A stretch of DNA of 64,000 bases, taken from Mya arenaria. Taxonomy: Eukaryota > Mollusca > Bivalvia > Myida > Myidae. Positions 9,901 through 21,929 of the stretch are shown in pieces. The first letter of the stretch is position 1, and each line of letters starts with the position of its first letter. The notes beneath the pieces are model-generated. The model made no database searches. It worked only from the letters and a program-made list of their open reading frames with translations, and was not told the DNA's origin. A program made the position numbers and the translations under genes. The DNA is taken from assembly GCF_026914265.1 (NCBI RefSeq), contig NC_069136.1, forward strand, positions 11,278,356-11,342,355, read 5' to 3'.

Positions 9901-12760
9901 ACCAAATTTTCACAGATTGATTATCATAAAGTGAAGCAGCGCATATTGTTGGGCTTTCCTGATTTGACCGTTTTTGAAAGAGTAATTGCCCGTTGCTTAT
10001 TTTACATTTAAAATTGGTTTCTTCGCAACTCCTCTTACGTTTTTCATGCAATTTCTACCAAACTTTCACAGATTGATGACCATAAAGCAAAGCAGCGCAT
10101 ATTGTCTGGCTTTTGCGATTTGACCATTTTTGAAAGAGTTATTGCCCTTTGCTTATTAATAGAATGGCGAACGTCGTTGTTCGGGCGGGCGGCCGTGTGG
10201 CGTCCAACTCACCTATGAAACTGAATAACTTTAGTAAGGGTTGACATATCTTGACCAAACTTGGTCTATAGAAAGTGTTTATGGGTACCTTTCATGGGAT
10301 TGTGTTTGGGGTCCCTAGGGTCAAGGTCACTGTTACTAAAAATAGAAAAATGGTTGAAATTGAATAACTTTAGTTAGGGATGACATATCTTGACTAAACT
10401 TGGTCTATAGGAAGAGTTTATGGAGACCTTTCATGGGATTGCGTTTGGGGTCCCTAGAGTCAAGGTGAAGGTCACTGTTACTAAAAACAGTTGAAACTGA
10501 ATAACTTTAATGAGGGATGACATATCTTGACTTAACTTGGTCTATACAAAGAGTTTGTGGATACCTTTCATGGGATTGCATTTGGGGTCCCTAGGTTCAA
10601 GGTCAAGGTCACTGTTACAAAAAATAGAAAAACAGTTGAAACTGAATAACTTTAGTAAGGGTTGACATATCTTGACCAAACTTGGTCTATAGAAAGAGTT
10701 CATGGGTACCTTTCATTGGATTGCGATTGGGGTCTCTAGAGTCAAGGTCAAGGTCACTGTTACTAAAAATATAAAAACAGTTGAAACTGAATAACTTTAG
10801 TTAGGGATGACATATCTTGACTAAACTTGGTGTACAGGAAGAATTTATAGATACCTTTCATGGGATTGTGTTTGGGGTCCCTAGGGTCAAAGTCAAGGTC
10901 ACTATTACTAAAAATAGAAAAACAGTTGAAACTGAATAACTTTAGTTAGAGTTGACATATCTTGACCAAACTTGGTCTATAGGAAGAGTTTGTGGATACC
11001 TTTCATGGGATTGCATTTGGGGTCCCTAGGGTCAAGGTCACTGTTACTAAAAATAGAAAAATGGTTCAAACTGAATATCTTTAGTTAGGGTTGACATATC
11101 TTGACCAAACTTGGTCTATAGGAAGAGTTTATGGATACTTTCATGGGATTGCGTTTTGGGGTCCCTAGATTCAAGGTCAAGGTCACTGTTACTAAAAATA
11201 TAAATACAGTTGAAACTGAATAATTTTAGACAGGATCTACATATCTTGACCAATCCAGGTATAAAGGAAGAGTTTATGGATACCTTTCATGGGATTGCGT
11301 TGGGGTCTCTAGATTCAAGGTCAAGGTCACTGTAACTAGAAATAGAAAAATGGTTGAAACTGAATAACTTAAGTTAGGGTTGACATATCCTGACACAACT
11401 TGGTATAAAGGAAGAGTTTATGGCTACCTTTCAATGGATATCATTTGGGGTCCCTAGGGTCAAGGTTACTGTTACTAAAAATAGAAAAACATACACAGGC
11501 TGAAGTTCTTCTGTCAATCATTAATAACCTGGTTTCGTCGAATTGCGTCGTTTCTAGTTTTACATTTAAAATTGGTTTCTTCGTAACTCCTCTTAAGTTT
11601 TTCATGCGATTTCTACCAAACTTTCACAGATTGATGACTATTGAGTGATGCAGCGCTTATTGTCGGACTTTCGCGATTCGGCCATTTTTGAAAGAGTTAT
11701 TGCCCTTTTTTTACATTTAAAATTGGTTTCTTCGCAACTCCTCTTGCGTTTTTCATGTGATTTCTACCAAACTTTCACAGATTGATGACTGTATAGTGAC
11801 GCAGTGCATATTGTCTGGCTTTCGCGATTCGACCATTTTTGAAAGAGTTATTGCCCTTTCTTTATTTTACATTTAAAATTGGTTTCTTCGCAACTCCTCT
11901 TACGTTTATGACTATATAGTGACGCAGCACATATTGTCAGGCTTTTGCAATTTGACCTTTTTTGAAAGAGTTATTGGCCTTTTTTTAATTTTACACATTT
12001 CTTATGTTCCTGAGAAACTATCCTTACCATTGATTGACTTTCGTTACAAAAAATGCCCCCATGAGGCTGGGGATATAGCTGTCTGTGACTGCTCATGTTG
12101 AACATAAATATAAAAATCTGCGATGTTATTTTTTGTCAGCAGTCTTATATAACTGGTTTCCATGAATTTTTCGCAAAAATTGGTTCGTTCCAAGGCAAAA
12201 AAATAAAAATTGTCAAAATATTCAATCTGTGAGAGTGCAGCTTTAAGATATTTTAGGGAAATACAGTGATGGATATCATTAACTGTCTTCAGATTATGAA
12301 AATAAGTATTAGCTTAAATCATTGTTCACAGATACAAGTCAATTTTGATTCTATTACCGTTGGCAGCATTGCTGTTGTCACACAAAACTTCAACTTGGCC
12401 TTGACTGCTCAAGATATTCAGATGAAACTTAATAAACATGTTGCCAACAACTGTATGCACATGTGTAGCAAGGCCCATAACTCTGGCTTCAATAATTGAG
12501 TATGTCCCTTGATGGACTGAGAATGACAGACAAACATCTTCATCTGCTCTTGTTTTTTCCGTTTGTCATTTAACGATTTCTATCCACAGATGCTAGAAAA
12601 AGGCAACTATGATCCACCAGACCTGATTCACGCTCCCCCACCCACCTCCAACAGCAGACGTCGGCTTGTTCCCATGGTGATTCTGTCTGGTGCCCTGCTT
12701 GTAACTCTGGTCTGGAATAAGGATGCTATATCACAGTGGATAGGAAGGGAACCATCTTAG
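6998..12760 (+). CDS. ASZ1: ASZ1/GASZ-like protein, 3' half (four exons), copy 1
   Basis: Exons: 6998-7113, 7448-7568, 8011-8115 and 12590-12760, all with AG acceptors and GT donors and with matching phases (2, 0, 0); the stop is TAG at 12758-12760. The first exon encodes the second half of a SAM domain (IGVSQLGIRKKILDGI, then VHKKDW). The next two encode leucine-rich, coiled-coil-like segments (residues such as AYLQNQLS and LTSLQTQLGTLKLQLEQ). The last has an RRR patch followed by a hydrophobic segment (LVPMVILSGALLVTLVW) and a short polar tail, as in a C-terminal tail anchor. SAM, then about 130 residues with a zipper-like region and a terminal membrane segment, is the layout of ASZ1/GASZ, a mitochondrial outer-membrane/nuage protein needed for piRNA biogenesis in vertebrates. 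The ankyrin-repeat exons and the first half of the SAM domain are not visible and should lie left of the window. Another SAM protein with a tail anchor is possible. Confidence 0.65.
7592..7780 (+). pseudogene. Two relict tandem copies of the ASZ1-like coiled-coil exon inside the next intron
   Basis: Downstream of exon 7448-7568 the intron holds two decayed copies of that exon. Copy 1 (about 7592-7693) still shows an acceptor-like CAG, 'caatggtggccaa', 'caagtatatc' and 'tacctccagaaccagctg'. Copy 2 (about 7694-7780) shows 'ttggccaaca', 'accaagtatatct', 'accattgcttacctc' and 'agaaccagttg'. Both have indels relative to the exon that break the reading frame. They look like local tandem exon duplication followed by decay. 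The same pair is present at 53129-53317. Confidence 0.75.
8414..9311. mobile_element. Tandem-core non-autonomous element ('tagctcacc...ggccctcttg')
   Basis: It begins 'tagctcaccttagcc' and ends 'atcttggccctcttg'. The interior holds about five and a half copies of a ~145-bp unit, each with 'gttaacactct', 'atcctggaaat', 'gatgatttctagctcaag', 'gggtcatctggggtcaaaaa' and 'cacagagcccaaatatgg'. Unit starts fall near 8461, 8605, 8749, 8894, 9039 and 9183. Bivalve elements of the pearl/Helentron type have a comparable plan, but I cannot prove this assignment from the sequence. Confidence 0.65.
9477..12099. mobile_element. Tandem-core non-autonomous element ('ccccgccttg...'), itself interrupted
   Basis: It starts near 'attatccccgccttg' and ends near 'ctggggatatagctgtctg'. 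The core unit is about 150 bp ('acatttaaaattggtttctt', 'cgcaactcctcttacg', 'accaaactttcacagattga', 'tgaaagagttattgccc'). Four units lie on the left (about 9590-10157) and about three to four on the right (about 11556-11990). The core is split by another element at 10158-11555. Confidence 0.65.
10158..11555. mobile_element. Innermost tandem-core element (nine ~143-bp units)
   Basis: It begins 'aatagaatggcgaacgtcgt' and contains nine copies of a unit of about 143 bp, marked by 'actgaataactttag', 'ttgacatatcttgacc', 'aaacttggtctata', 'cctttcatgggattg', 'ggggtccctagggtcaagg' and 'cactgttactaaaaata'. It interrupts the surrounding element between 'gccctttgcttatt' and 'ttttacatttaaaattgg'. No coding sequence is present; short open frames in it are chance. 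Confidence 0.65.
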
Positions 12761-14383
12761 TGAAGACTGATTCTGATTGGCCTAATTTTGGGTAGTAAAG
12801 TGTTATAGTTTTAGACAGTGTGCATTGTGCAATCTGATTGACAAATATTTTGCAGCCAAGTTAGAAGCATATAAATGCTTCATTGTGATTGACAAAATCA
12901 CTGTTGGTTCTAATCTGCCAAAACATGGTCGACACTGTAACGTGATTAACCAAAGAAAAGAACAGTGTTTGAATTTGTAATCTGATTTGCTACACAGTCT
13001 AGATTGGCCCCAGAAGGCCTCTAACTGTAGGATGGTGTGGTAATGACAGCTGTGCATCCAATCTCAGGAACAGGTCTTAGCTTGCTTCTTTGAGTGTCTG
13101 TTTTTCGAAGGATTGTCACATACTTGATGTCAGAGCAGTTGATGTAGTTGTTTTGCCGGTTGGAAAGAAAATGAAAGTGGTAAACTCCTGAGATATAAAC
13201 ATGAACACATTCATAATGTCAATGGCGCTACACACGGGTACAGAAATTGCCATCACTGTAAACTAGAACTATGTTGTTATGCCCCTTGAAGGAATTTACT
13301 GTGGAAAGGAGGATAACTGGCTTTTTGTTTTCAACCTTTCTTTTTTAAGAGTTACTTCCCTTACTGTATTGGTTTTAAACAATTCTTAAATTTACTCCTT
13401 CAGTTTTGTTTAAGCACTAATTTGTGAAAAAAGTTTTGACAAATTCAATGTTTTTCAAATGTTAGTTTTGATTGTTTTCAAGTATTTGTTTTCCAAACAT
13501 GAGGCTAGTAGATAAGTGTTAAAACCAGTTATTTATGTCCCTGAACATCATATTTGAAGAAAACTATAAACTACTGTGCAGCCTCTAAATACTTATTTTT
13601 AGAAACCAGCAACCCTTTTTCAAGCTGGTCTGGGGGGGGGGTTATAAAGAAAAGAAAATGTTAATGGTTCTTAATAACATGGATAAAGCTGATTTTAAAA
13701 CTGCCCATAATGATGTTGACTCCAGAGTACGATATGCAGCTTGCTTATAAATCATTTCACAAGTTGCAATATTTACTTACTATATGGGCTCACTTGCTTT
13801 GAAATCAAGTTATGTCCCCTAGTGTGAAGCAGATTTATTTTAACAATTGTTGTTGAAAAATAAAATAACTTGAATAAAGTTTTAAGAAATATAACATGTT
13901 TTGTTTGTGTATGTTCTTAGAGAAAAAGAACTTCATATTGTATAATGAAAAGAAATGAGGTTTCATTGATTGTAAAATTATTGATTGACAAGTCTAAAGA
14001 AACTTGTTGAACTCATCTTTTATTAGTTCAGAATGCTGAATGAGACCAAGAAACGAGACATTGTATTTCATCTGAAATATGCGTTCATTTCAACCCTGCT
14101 CAAGATCAGCTTTTAAATATATTTGTTTTATTAACATTAAGGTTGTGTTAAAATATTTCACCATGTAAAACATGACGCAGTGAGATCTATATAATTATAC
14201 AAATCGAGGTGTTTAGTACTGCCAATAAACTTTCATTAGACTGGTTGCTTAAATAAAACAGGTTTATTTTGCCTCTAATGCCTACATGTACTTAAATGCA
14301 ATTTTTTTGTGAGCTCCAAAATGGGTAGGAGACTTTAAAATTTGAGAATGATATTTCTTACTCAGGATCGGTGTTGTGTCGGA

Positions 14384-14405
14384 GGGGGTGGGGTGGGGGT
14401 GGGGG
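14384..14405 (+). other. G-quadruplex-prone G tract
   Basis: Four runs of at least four G separated by single T (GGGGGTGGGGTGGGGG, then TGGGGG) meet the usual G4 rule with one-base loops. The same tract is in the second copy near 59913-59934. Confidence 0.6.
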
Positions 14406-14599
14406 CTTCACCCTCATCAAAGTGTCACTGAGGTGACCCTGGTCCTTAAACTTGCGACCATTTAAAAAGAAAAAAGACTTTGCTAATGTTGAATGTTTAT
14501 TTTGCTAATTACAGTATTAAGCTTAATACATAGGCTATTTTACAAAATGGAATTAAATTTAAACCAACAACGAAAACATTGCAAGAAACTACTGTAATT

Positions 14600-14830
14600 G
14601 GTTGTCTGGTTAGCGCAGTGGTTAGCACATTCGCTTCTCACCAAGGCGACCCGAGTTTGATTCCTGGCCTGGGCTCATGTGAGTTTGGTTAGTGGTCACC
14701 ATGCCGGACAAGTGGGTTTTCTCCGGGTACTCTGGTTTCCCCCACAACACAAGACCACACTCACGCGCAACATCGTACCAACGAGAGTCACTTAGTATAA
14801 GCTAAGCTTTCTTCACAATTGTTGTAAAAC
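14600..14830 (+). mobile_element. tRNA-derived SINE, copy 1
   Basis: TTAGCGCAGTGG fits the pol III A box and GAGTTTGATTCC a slightly changed B box, spaced as in a tRNA. The body that follows (GTGGGTTTTCTCCGGGTACT, TTTCCCCCACA, AAGACCACACTC) is of a type common in molluscan SINEs. The copy in the second block is at about 60129-60359. The tRNA-like head cannot be a working tRNA because its arms do not pair well. Confidence 0.7.
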
Positions 14831-15610
14831 ATATAATGTTTAAACTAAACTACTGTAATTGATTACAAACAGGGATTGGTTTAAAAACCAGTATTGCATT
14901 GACAGACTGAATTGTTTTCACATGTAAGACCAGTGTTTATATTGTAGGTAAGAGTAACAAGCAAACACGACCTTATTTAGACAGTATTTAACCTAGTTTA
15001 TGCCTCAAGTATGGCCTTTTATGACGTGGTGAAAGATCTCTATGAAATATTGATGGCAATGAACTCTTCTTTATCCTTTAAACATTTTGAAATAACAGAA
15101 TGAAATTCTTTCAAGATTTGCCAATATTGGTCCTTGCTATACAAAAAAATACTTAAGATCTGTTTATATATTGTTAAATCTTTTTATCCACTAAGTTTAC
15201 GTTTCTCATTCATTAAGTTTTCATTCCCATATTATTAATGATAAAACTACAATAATCTTAATACTGTTTAGTAAAGTAGATTATCAGGGGTTACATATAA
15301 AAATAGTCAGATCTAAGAAAGATTAGGTTTTATTGGGATTGTTGTACAAAGAATTACTGCATTATATTTATATCAGTTCATTTTATAGAAAGATTTATGA
15401 CCTGTATATTAAAATGTGATAATAATTTTGGAATGTCAGCATTAAGATAAAACAAAGCAAAGCAAAATAGTCTGCTTTTTGAGTCTTCTTTAAAACTGGG
15501 ATGTCTGTCTGTTATAGTAATACATCACATTTGAAGAAATATCAGGTTTAGTATATGCCATGGGTTCGTATTCATAAGTAATTGTGAGAACATACACATT
15601 GTATTTTACA

Positions 15611-18600
15611 ATCTTAAGTGGTAGTCACTTAAATCATTCTCTCATCTAAGTATTTCTCTCACTTAAGTCATTCCCCCATCTAAGTATTTCTCTCTCTTAA
15701 GTCATCCCCGATCTAAGTATTTCTCTCACTTAAGTCATTCCCTCCATCTAAGTATTTCTCTCACTTCAGTCATACCCCCATCTAAGTATTTCTCTCACTT
15801 AGGTCATTCCCCAATCTAAGTATTTCTCTCACTTAAGTCATTCCCCCATCTAAGTATTTCTCTCACTTCAGTCATTCCCCCATCTAAGTATTTCTCTCAC
15901 TTAAGTCATTCCCCAATCTAAGTATTTCTCTCACTTAAGTCATTCTCCCATCTAAGTATTTCTCTCACTTAAGTCATCCCAAAATCTAAGTATTTCTCTC
16001 ACTTAAGTCATTCCCCCCCATCTAAGTATTTCTCTCACTAAAGTCATTCTCCCATCTAAGTATTTCTCTCACTTAAGTCAATCCCCCAATCTAAGTATTT
16101 CTCTCGCTTAAGTCATCCTCTCATCTAAGTATTTCTCTCGCTTAAGTCATTCCCTCCATCTAAGTATTTCTCTCACTCAAGTCATTCCCCCATCTAAGTA
16201 TTTCTCTCACTTAAGTCTTTCTCCCATCTAAGTATTTCTCTCACTAAAGAATTTCTCGCATCTTGGTATTTCTCTCACTTAAGTCATTCCCTCATCTAAG
16301 TATTTCTCTCACTTAAGTCATTCTCTCATCTTAGTATTTCTCTTGCTTAAGTCATCCTCTCATCTAAAAATTTCTCTCACTTAAGACATTCTCTCATCTA
16401 AGTATTTCTCTCACTTAAGTCATTCCCCCAATCTAAGTATTTCTCTCGCTTAAGTCATCCTCTCATCTAAGTGTTTCTCTCACTTAAGTCATTCTCCCAT
16501 CTAAGTATTTCTCTCACTTAAGTCATTCTCCAATCTAAGTATTTCTCTCACTTAAGTCAGTCTCTCATCTAAGTATTTCTCTCACTTAGGTCATTTCCCC
16601 AATCTAAGTATTTCTCTCACTTAAGTCATTCTCCCATCTAAGTATTTCTCTCACTTAAGTCATTCTCCCATCTAAGTATTTATCTCACTTCAGTCATTCC
16701 CCCCATCTAAGTATTTCTCTCACTTAAGTCATTCCCCCATCTAAGTATTTCTATCACTTAAGTCATTCCCCCATCTAAGTATTTCTCTCTCTTAAGTCAT
16801 CCCCGATCTAAGTATTTCTCTCACTTAAGTCATTCCCTCCATCTAAGTATTTATCTCACTTCAGTCATTCCCCCATCTAAGTATTTCTCTCACTTAAGTC
16901 ATTCCCCAATCTAAGTATTTCTCTCACTTAAGTCATTCTCCCATCTAAGTATTTCTCTCACTTAAGTCATCCCAACATCTAAGTATTTCTCTCACTTAAG
17001 TCATTCCCCCCCATCTAAGTATTTCTCTCACTTAAGTCATTTCCCATCTAAGTATTTCTCTCACTTAAGTCAATCCCCCAATCTAAGTATTTCTCTCGCT
17101 TAAGTCATCCTCTCTTCTAAGTGTTTCTCTCGCTTAAGTCATTCTCCCATCTAAGTATTTCTCTCACTCAAGTCATTCCCCCATCTAAGTATTTCTCTCA
17201 CTTAAGTCTTTCTCCCATCTAAGTATTTCTCTCACTAAAGAATTTCTCGCATCTTGGTATTTCTCTTACTTAAGTCATTCCCTTATCTAAGTATTTCTCT
17301 CACTTAAGTCATTCCCTCATCTAAGTATTTTTCTCACTTAAGTCATTCTCTCATTTTAGTATTTCTTTTGCTTAAGTCATCCTCTCATCTAAAAATTTCT
17401 CTCACTTAAGACATTCTCTCATCTAAGTATTTCTCTCACTTAAGTCATTCCCCCAATCTAAGTATTTCTCTCGCTTAAGTCATCCTCTCATCTAATTGTT
17501 TCTCTCACTTAAGTCATTCTCCCATCTAAGTATTTATCTCACTTAAGTCATTCCCCCATCTAAGTATTTCTCTCACTTAAGTCATTCTCCAATCTAAGTA
17601 TTTCTCTCACTTAAGTCAGTCTCTCATCTAAGTATTTCTTTCACTTAGGTCATTTCCCCAATCTAAGTATTTCTCTCACTTAAGTCATTCTCCCATCTAA
17701 GTATTTCTCTCACTTTAGTCATTCCCCCCATCTAAGTATTTCTCTCACTTAAGTCATCCTCTCATCTAAGTATTTTCATCACTTAAGTCATTCTCTCATC
17801 TTAGTATTTCTCTCACTTAAGTCATTCCCCCAATCTAAGTATTTCTCTCACTTAAGTCATTCCCCCATCTAAGTATTTCTCTCACTTAAGTCATTCCCCC
17901 ATCTAAGTATTTCTCTCACTTAAGTCATTCTCTCATCTTAGTATTTCTCTCACTTAAGTCATTCCCCCAATCTAAGTATTTCTCTCACTTAAGTCATTCC
18001 CCCATCTAAGTATTTCTTTCACTTAAGTCATTATTTCATCTTAGTATTTCTCTCAATAAGTCATTCCCCCATCTAAGTATTTCTTTCACTTAAGTTATTC
18101 TCTCATCTTAGTATTTCTCTCACTTAAGTCATTCCCCCAATCTAAGTATTTCTCTCATTTAAGTCATCATCCCATCTAAGTATTTCTCTCACTTAAGTCA
18201 TTCTCTCATCTAAGTATTTCTCTCACTTGAGTCATTCCCCCAATCAAAGTATTTCTCTCACTTAAGTCATTCCCCCATCTAAGTATTTCTCTCACTTAAG
18301 TCATTCCCCCATCTAAGTATTTCTCTCTCTTAAGTCATCCCCGATCTAAGTATTTCTCTCACTTAAGTCATTCCCTCCATCTAAGTATTTATCTCACTTC
18401 AGTCATTCCCCCATCAAAGTATTTCTCTCACTTAAGTCATTCCCCAATCTAAGTATTTCTCTCACTTAAGTCATTCCCCCATCTAAGTATTTCTCTCACT
18501 TAAGTCATCCCAACATCTAAGTATTTCTCTCACTTAAGTCATTCCCCCCCATCTAAGTATTTCTCTCACTAAAGTCATTCTCCCATCTAAGTATTTCTCT

Positions 18601-20592
18601 CACTTAAGTCAATCCCCCAATCTAAGTATTTCTCTCGCTTAAGTCATCCTCTCATCTAAGTGTTTCTCTCGCTTAAGTCATTCTCCCATCTAAGTATTTC
18701 TCTCACTCAAGTCATTCCCCCATCTAAGTATTTCTCTCACTTAAGTCTTTCTCCCATCTAAGTATTTCTCTCACTAAAGAATTTCTCGCATCTTGGTATT
18801 TCTCTTACTTAAGTCATTCCCTTATCTAAGTATTTCTCTCACTTAAGTCATTCCCTCATCTAAGTATTTTTCTCACTTAAGTCATTCTCTCATCTTAGTA
18901 TTTCTCTTGCTTAAGTCATCCTCTCATCTAAAAATTTCTCTCACTTAAGTCATTCTCTCATCTAAGTATTTCTCTCACTTAAGTCATTCCCCCAATCTAA
19001 GTATTTCTCTCGCTTAAGTCATCCTCTCATCTAAGTGTTTCTCTCACTTAAGTCATTCTCCCATCTAAGTATTTCTCTCACTTAAGTCATTCCCCCATCT
19101 AAGTATTTCTCTCACTTAAGTCATTCTCCAATCTAAGTATTTCTCTCACTTAAGTCAGTCTCTCATCTAAGTATTTCTCTCACTTAGGTCATTTCCCCAA
19201 TCTAAGTATTTCTCTCACTTAAGTCAGTCTCTCATCTAAGTATTTCTCTCACTAAAGAATTTCTCGCATCTTGGTATTTCTCTTACTTAAGTCATTCCCT
19301 TATCTAAGTATTTCTCTCACTTAAGTCATTCCCTCATCTAAGTATTTTTCTCACTTAAGTCATTCTCTCATTTTAGTATTTCTTTTGCTTAAGTCATCCT
19401 CTCATCTAAAAATTTCTCTCACTTAAGACATTCTCTCATCTAAGTATTTCTCTCACTTAAGTCATTCCCCCAATCTAAGTATTTCTCTCGCTTAAGTCAT
19501 CCTCTCATCTAATTGTTTCTCTCACTTAAGTCATTCTCCCATCTAAGTATTTCTCTCACTTAAGTCATTCCCCCATCTTAGTATTTCTCTCACTTAAGTC
19601 ATTCTCCAATCTAAGTATTTCTCTCACTTAAGTCATTCTCTCATCTTAGTATTTCTCTTGCTTAAGTCATCCTCTCATCTAAAAATTTCTCTCACTTAAG
19701 ACATTCTCTCATCTAAGTATTTCTCTCACTTAAGTCACTCCCCCAATCTAAGTATTTCTCTCACTTAAGTCATTCCCCCATCTAAGTATTTCTTTCACTT
19801 AAGTCATTATTTCATCTTAGTATTTCTCTCAATAAGTCATTCCCCCATCTAAGTATTTCTCTCACTTAAGTCATTCTCTCATCTAAGTATTTCTCTCACT
19901 TGAGTCATTCCCCCAATCTAAGTATTTCTCTCACTTAAGTCATTCCCCCATCTAAGTATTTCTCTCACTTAAGTCATTCCCCCATCTAAGTATTTCTCTC
20001 ACTTAAGTCATTCTCTCATCTTAGTATTTCTCTCACTTAAGTCACTCCCCCAATCTAAGTATTTCTCTCACTTAAGTCATTCCCCCATCTAAGTATTTCT
20101 TTCACTTAAGTCATTATTTCATCTTAGTATTTCTCTCAATAAGTCATTCCCCCATCTAAGTATTTCTTTCACTTAAGTTATTCTCTCATCTTAGTATTTC
20201 TCTCACTTAAGTCATTCCCCCAATCTAAGTATTTCTCTCATTTAAGTCATCATCCCATCTAAGTATTTCTCTCACTTAAGTCATCCTCGCATCTAAGTAT
20301 TTCTCTTACTTAGGTTATTCCCCCATCTAAGTATTTCTCTCGCTTAAGTCATCCTCTCATCTAAGTATTTCTCTCACTTAAGTCATCCTCTCATCTAAGT
20401 ATTTCTCTCACTTAAGTCATTCTCTCATCTAAGTATTTCTCTCACTTAAGTCATTCCCCCAATCTAAGTATTTCTCTTACTTAGGTCATTCCCCCATCTA
20501 AGTATTTCTCTCGTTTAAGTCATCCTCTCATCTAAGTATTTCTCTCACTTAAGTCATCCTCTCATCTAAGTATTTCTCTCACTTAAGTCATT
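15611..20592. repeat. 34-35-bp satellite, first copy (about 140 units)
   Basis: The unit is roughly CACTTAAGTCATTCCCCC followed by ATCTAAGTATTTCTCT, with an AflII-type CTTAAG palindrome in each. Length variation sits mainly in the C run. The array has higher-order structure: a rare variant ('actaaagaatttctcgcatc') recurs near 16250, 17234, 18775 and 19252, followed each time by a similar series of variants. No coding potential is seen. The array begins 2.85 kb after the ASZ1-like stop codon. Confidence 0.95.
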
Positions 20593-21929
20593 GCGTAAGT
20601 GATTTTCCTACCTGTCATATGATAATAATGATAATAATAATAACTTATCAATTTCTGAAATACTTAACTTTATTTAAAAATGCATACCTAATTATGTGTT
20701 AAAAACACTCATGTCTTACTTTTAATTTCGGAGATATTTGCCTTTCATTGAATTAGTTGAAAATACATGGCTACTTATATGTTCAAAATACAAGTTAGGA
20801 AAGGACTTATGAATACATGCCTAGTTCATTATTGGTATCTTTTAATTGTTGGGTTCAAAAAAGGACTGCATTGCTTGTTTGAAATATGTTTGCATACATC
20901 TAAAGCGCAAATGTCCATAAATGTCCCACTGATATTAAGCAGGGTTTCTATTAAACAACTATGTATTCATTCCTAAGTTTACAAATTAAATCACTCCATG
21001 AAAACCACTCTATCGATTTTCTTCAATGATTTAAAAGCTGTCAATGTCAAATATTTTCATTGAACGACTTGAAATTGAACACTGCTGGCCATAATAGCAC
21101 TTAACTTGTCTAGTTTGTTTGCTACATAGATTTCTGCCCGCTTGTTTTGGATACTGAAACCAAAACAAACCAAGATCAATAGGAACTTAGCAAATAAAGT
21201 CTATAATTGCTGATCAACATGTTGGGCCGAGTTTCAAACAATATCGTGGGATCGTGTCTTTGACTACATGTTTGAAAGTAATTATAAACTCAAATTGCCA
21301 AGTCATAGGAAGTCCAATCTTTTTTTGCACCTTGCTCCTACCAACTATGTACAATTCTTTCATTGTGACTATTTAGTCCAAATATTTATTTTTCTTTAAA
21401 ACATCCCATTTTGGAATATTGACCGAAAGTTTCAGAGATTATTTTATTAAAAACACGGCCCATTTCCCCGCTGTCCCCCGGTATACCCCCGGACCTGAGG
21501 GGGAGGGGGCGTGGTTACAATTGACTGGTGCATTATTAAAACGTTTTTCAGAACAATAACCTTAGTGAAACATAACCTAACTTTCAATATACATTATATC
21601 ATATTAGCAGTTGTTCTGTGAGTTTTATTGAGGTATTGTGTAAATTACGCCCAAGTTTTAGAAACCCTGTATTTTTGTTGTTGGGTGTACCCGTTGTATA
21701 AAAGCATAAGGCAGTGGGTATCATGGTGATCATGAGAGTGCAATACTTCATACAAGCACATTTGGAGGGGTTAGAGCGGTGCACCCCAACACCCCCAATC
21801 ACCCACCCCAATCACCCACCCGCCCTCCAGTCAGAAGTTATCATGTCAATATGGTAGAAAAAATATAGGCATGAATTACACCAGAATGCACCATTTTATA
21901 CTAAAAGTAGTCAAACCTTCCCCCCAAAT
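20593..21929. other. Non-coding sequence between satellite and microsatellite
   Basis: No gene is recognised. There is a short ATA/ATG microsatellite at 20621-20642. A GC-rich patch at about 21467-21515 ('cccgctgtcccccgg', 'gagggggagggggcgtgg') stands out from the AT-rich surroundings and may be part of a dispersed element. Confidence 0.4.

Larger units (their letters stand above)
8372..12246. mobile_element. Foldback MITE split by two nested insertions, copy 1
   Basis: The outer element begins TTAAAGCTGCACTCTCACAG at 8372 and ends with the exact complement CTGTGAGAGTGCAGCTTTAA at 12246. Its left arm resumes at about 9312-9476 ('attttttgtcttggaa', 'cagatcgcagattttcatat') and its right arm is about 12100-12246 ('aaatctgcgatg', 'tttttcgcaaaaattgg'). 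Intact relatives with the two arms adjoining are at 26578-26901 and 37808-38140. The first insertion is at about 8414-9311 and the second at about 9477-12099. The whole nest sits in the last intron of the ASZ1-like gene and has no coding capacity. Confidence 0.75.
12761..15610. other. 3' flank of ASZ1-like gene, copy 1
   Basis: This holds the presumed 3' UTR and downstream DNA. Two AATAAA hexamers at 13859-13864 and 13873-13878 are candidate polyadenylation signals. A G-rich tract (14384-14405) and a SINE (14600-14830) lie further on. No other gene is recognised. Confidence 0.4.

Noticed and set aside
14600..14680. Possible functional tRNA gene
   Set aside because: It has A-box-like and B-box-like motifs, but the arms do not form a cloverleaf and a SINE body follows, so it is a SINE head.
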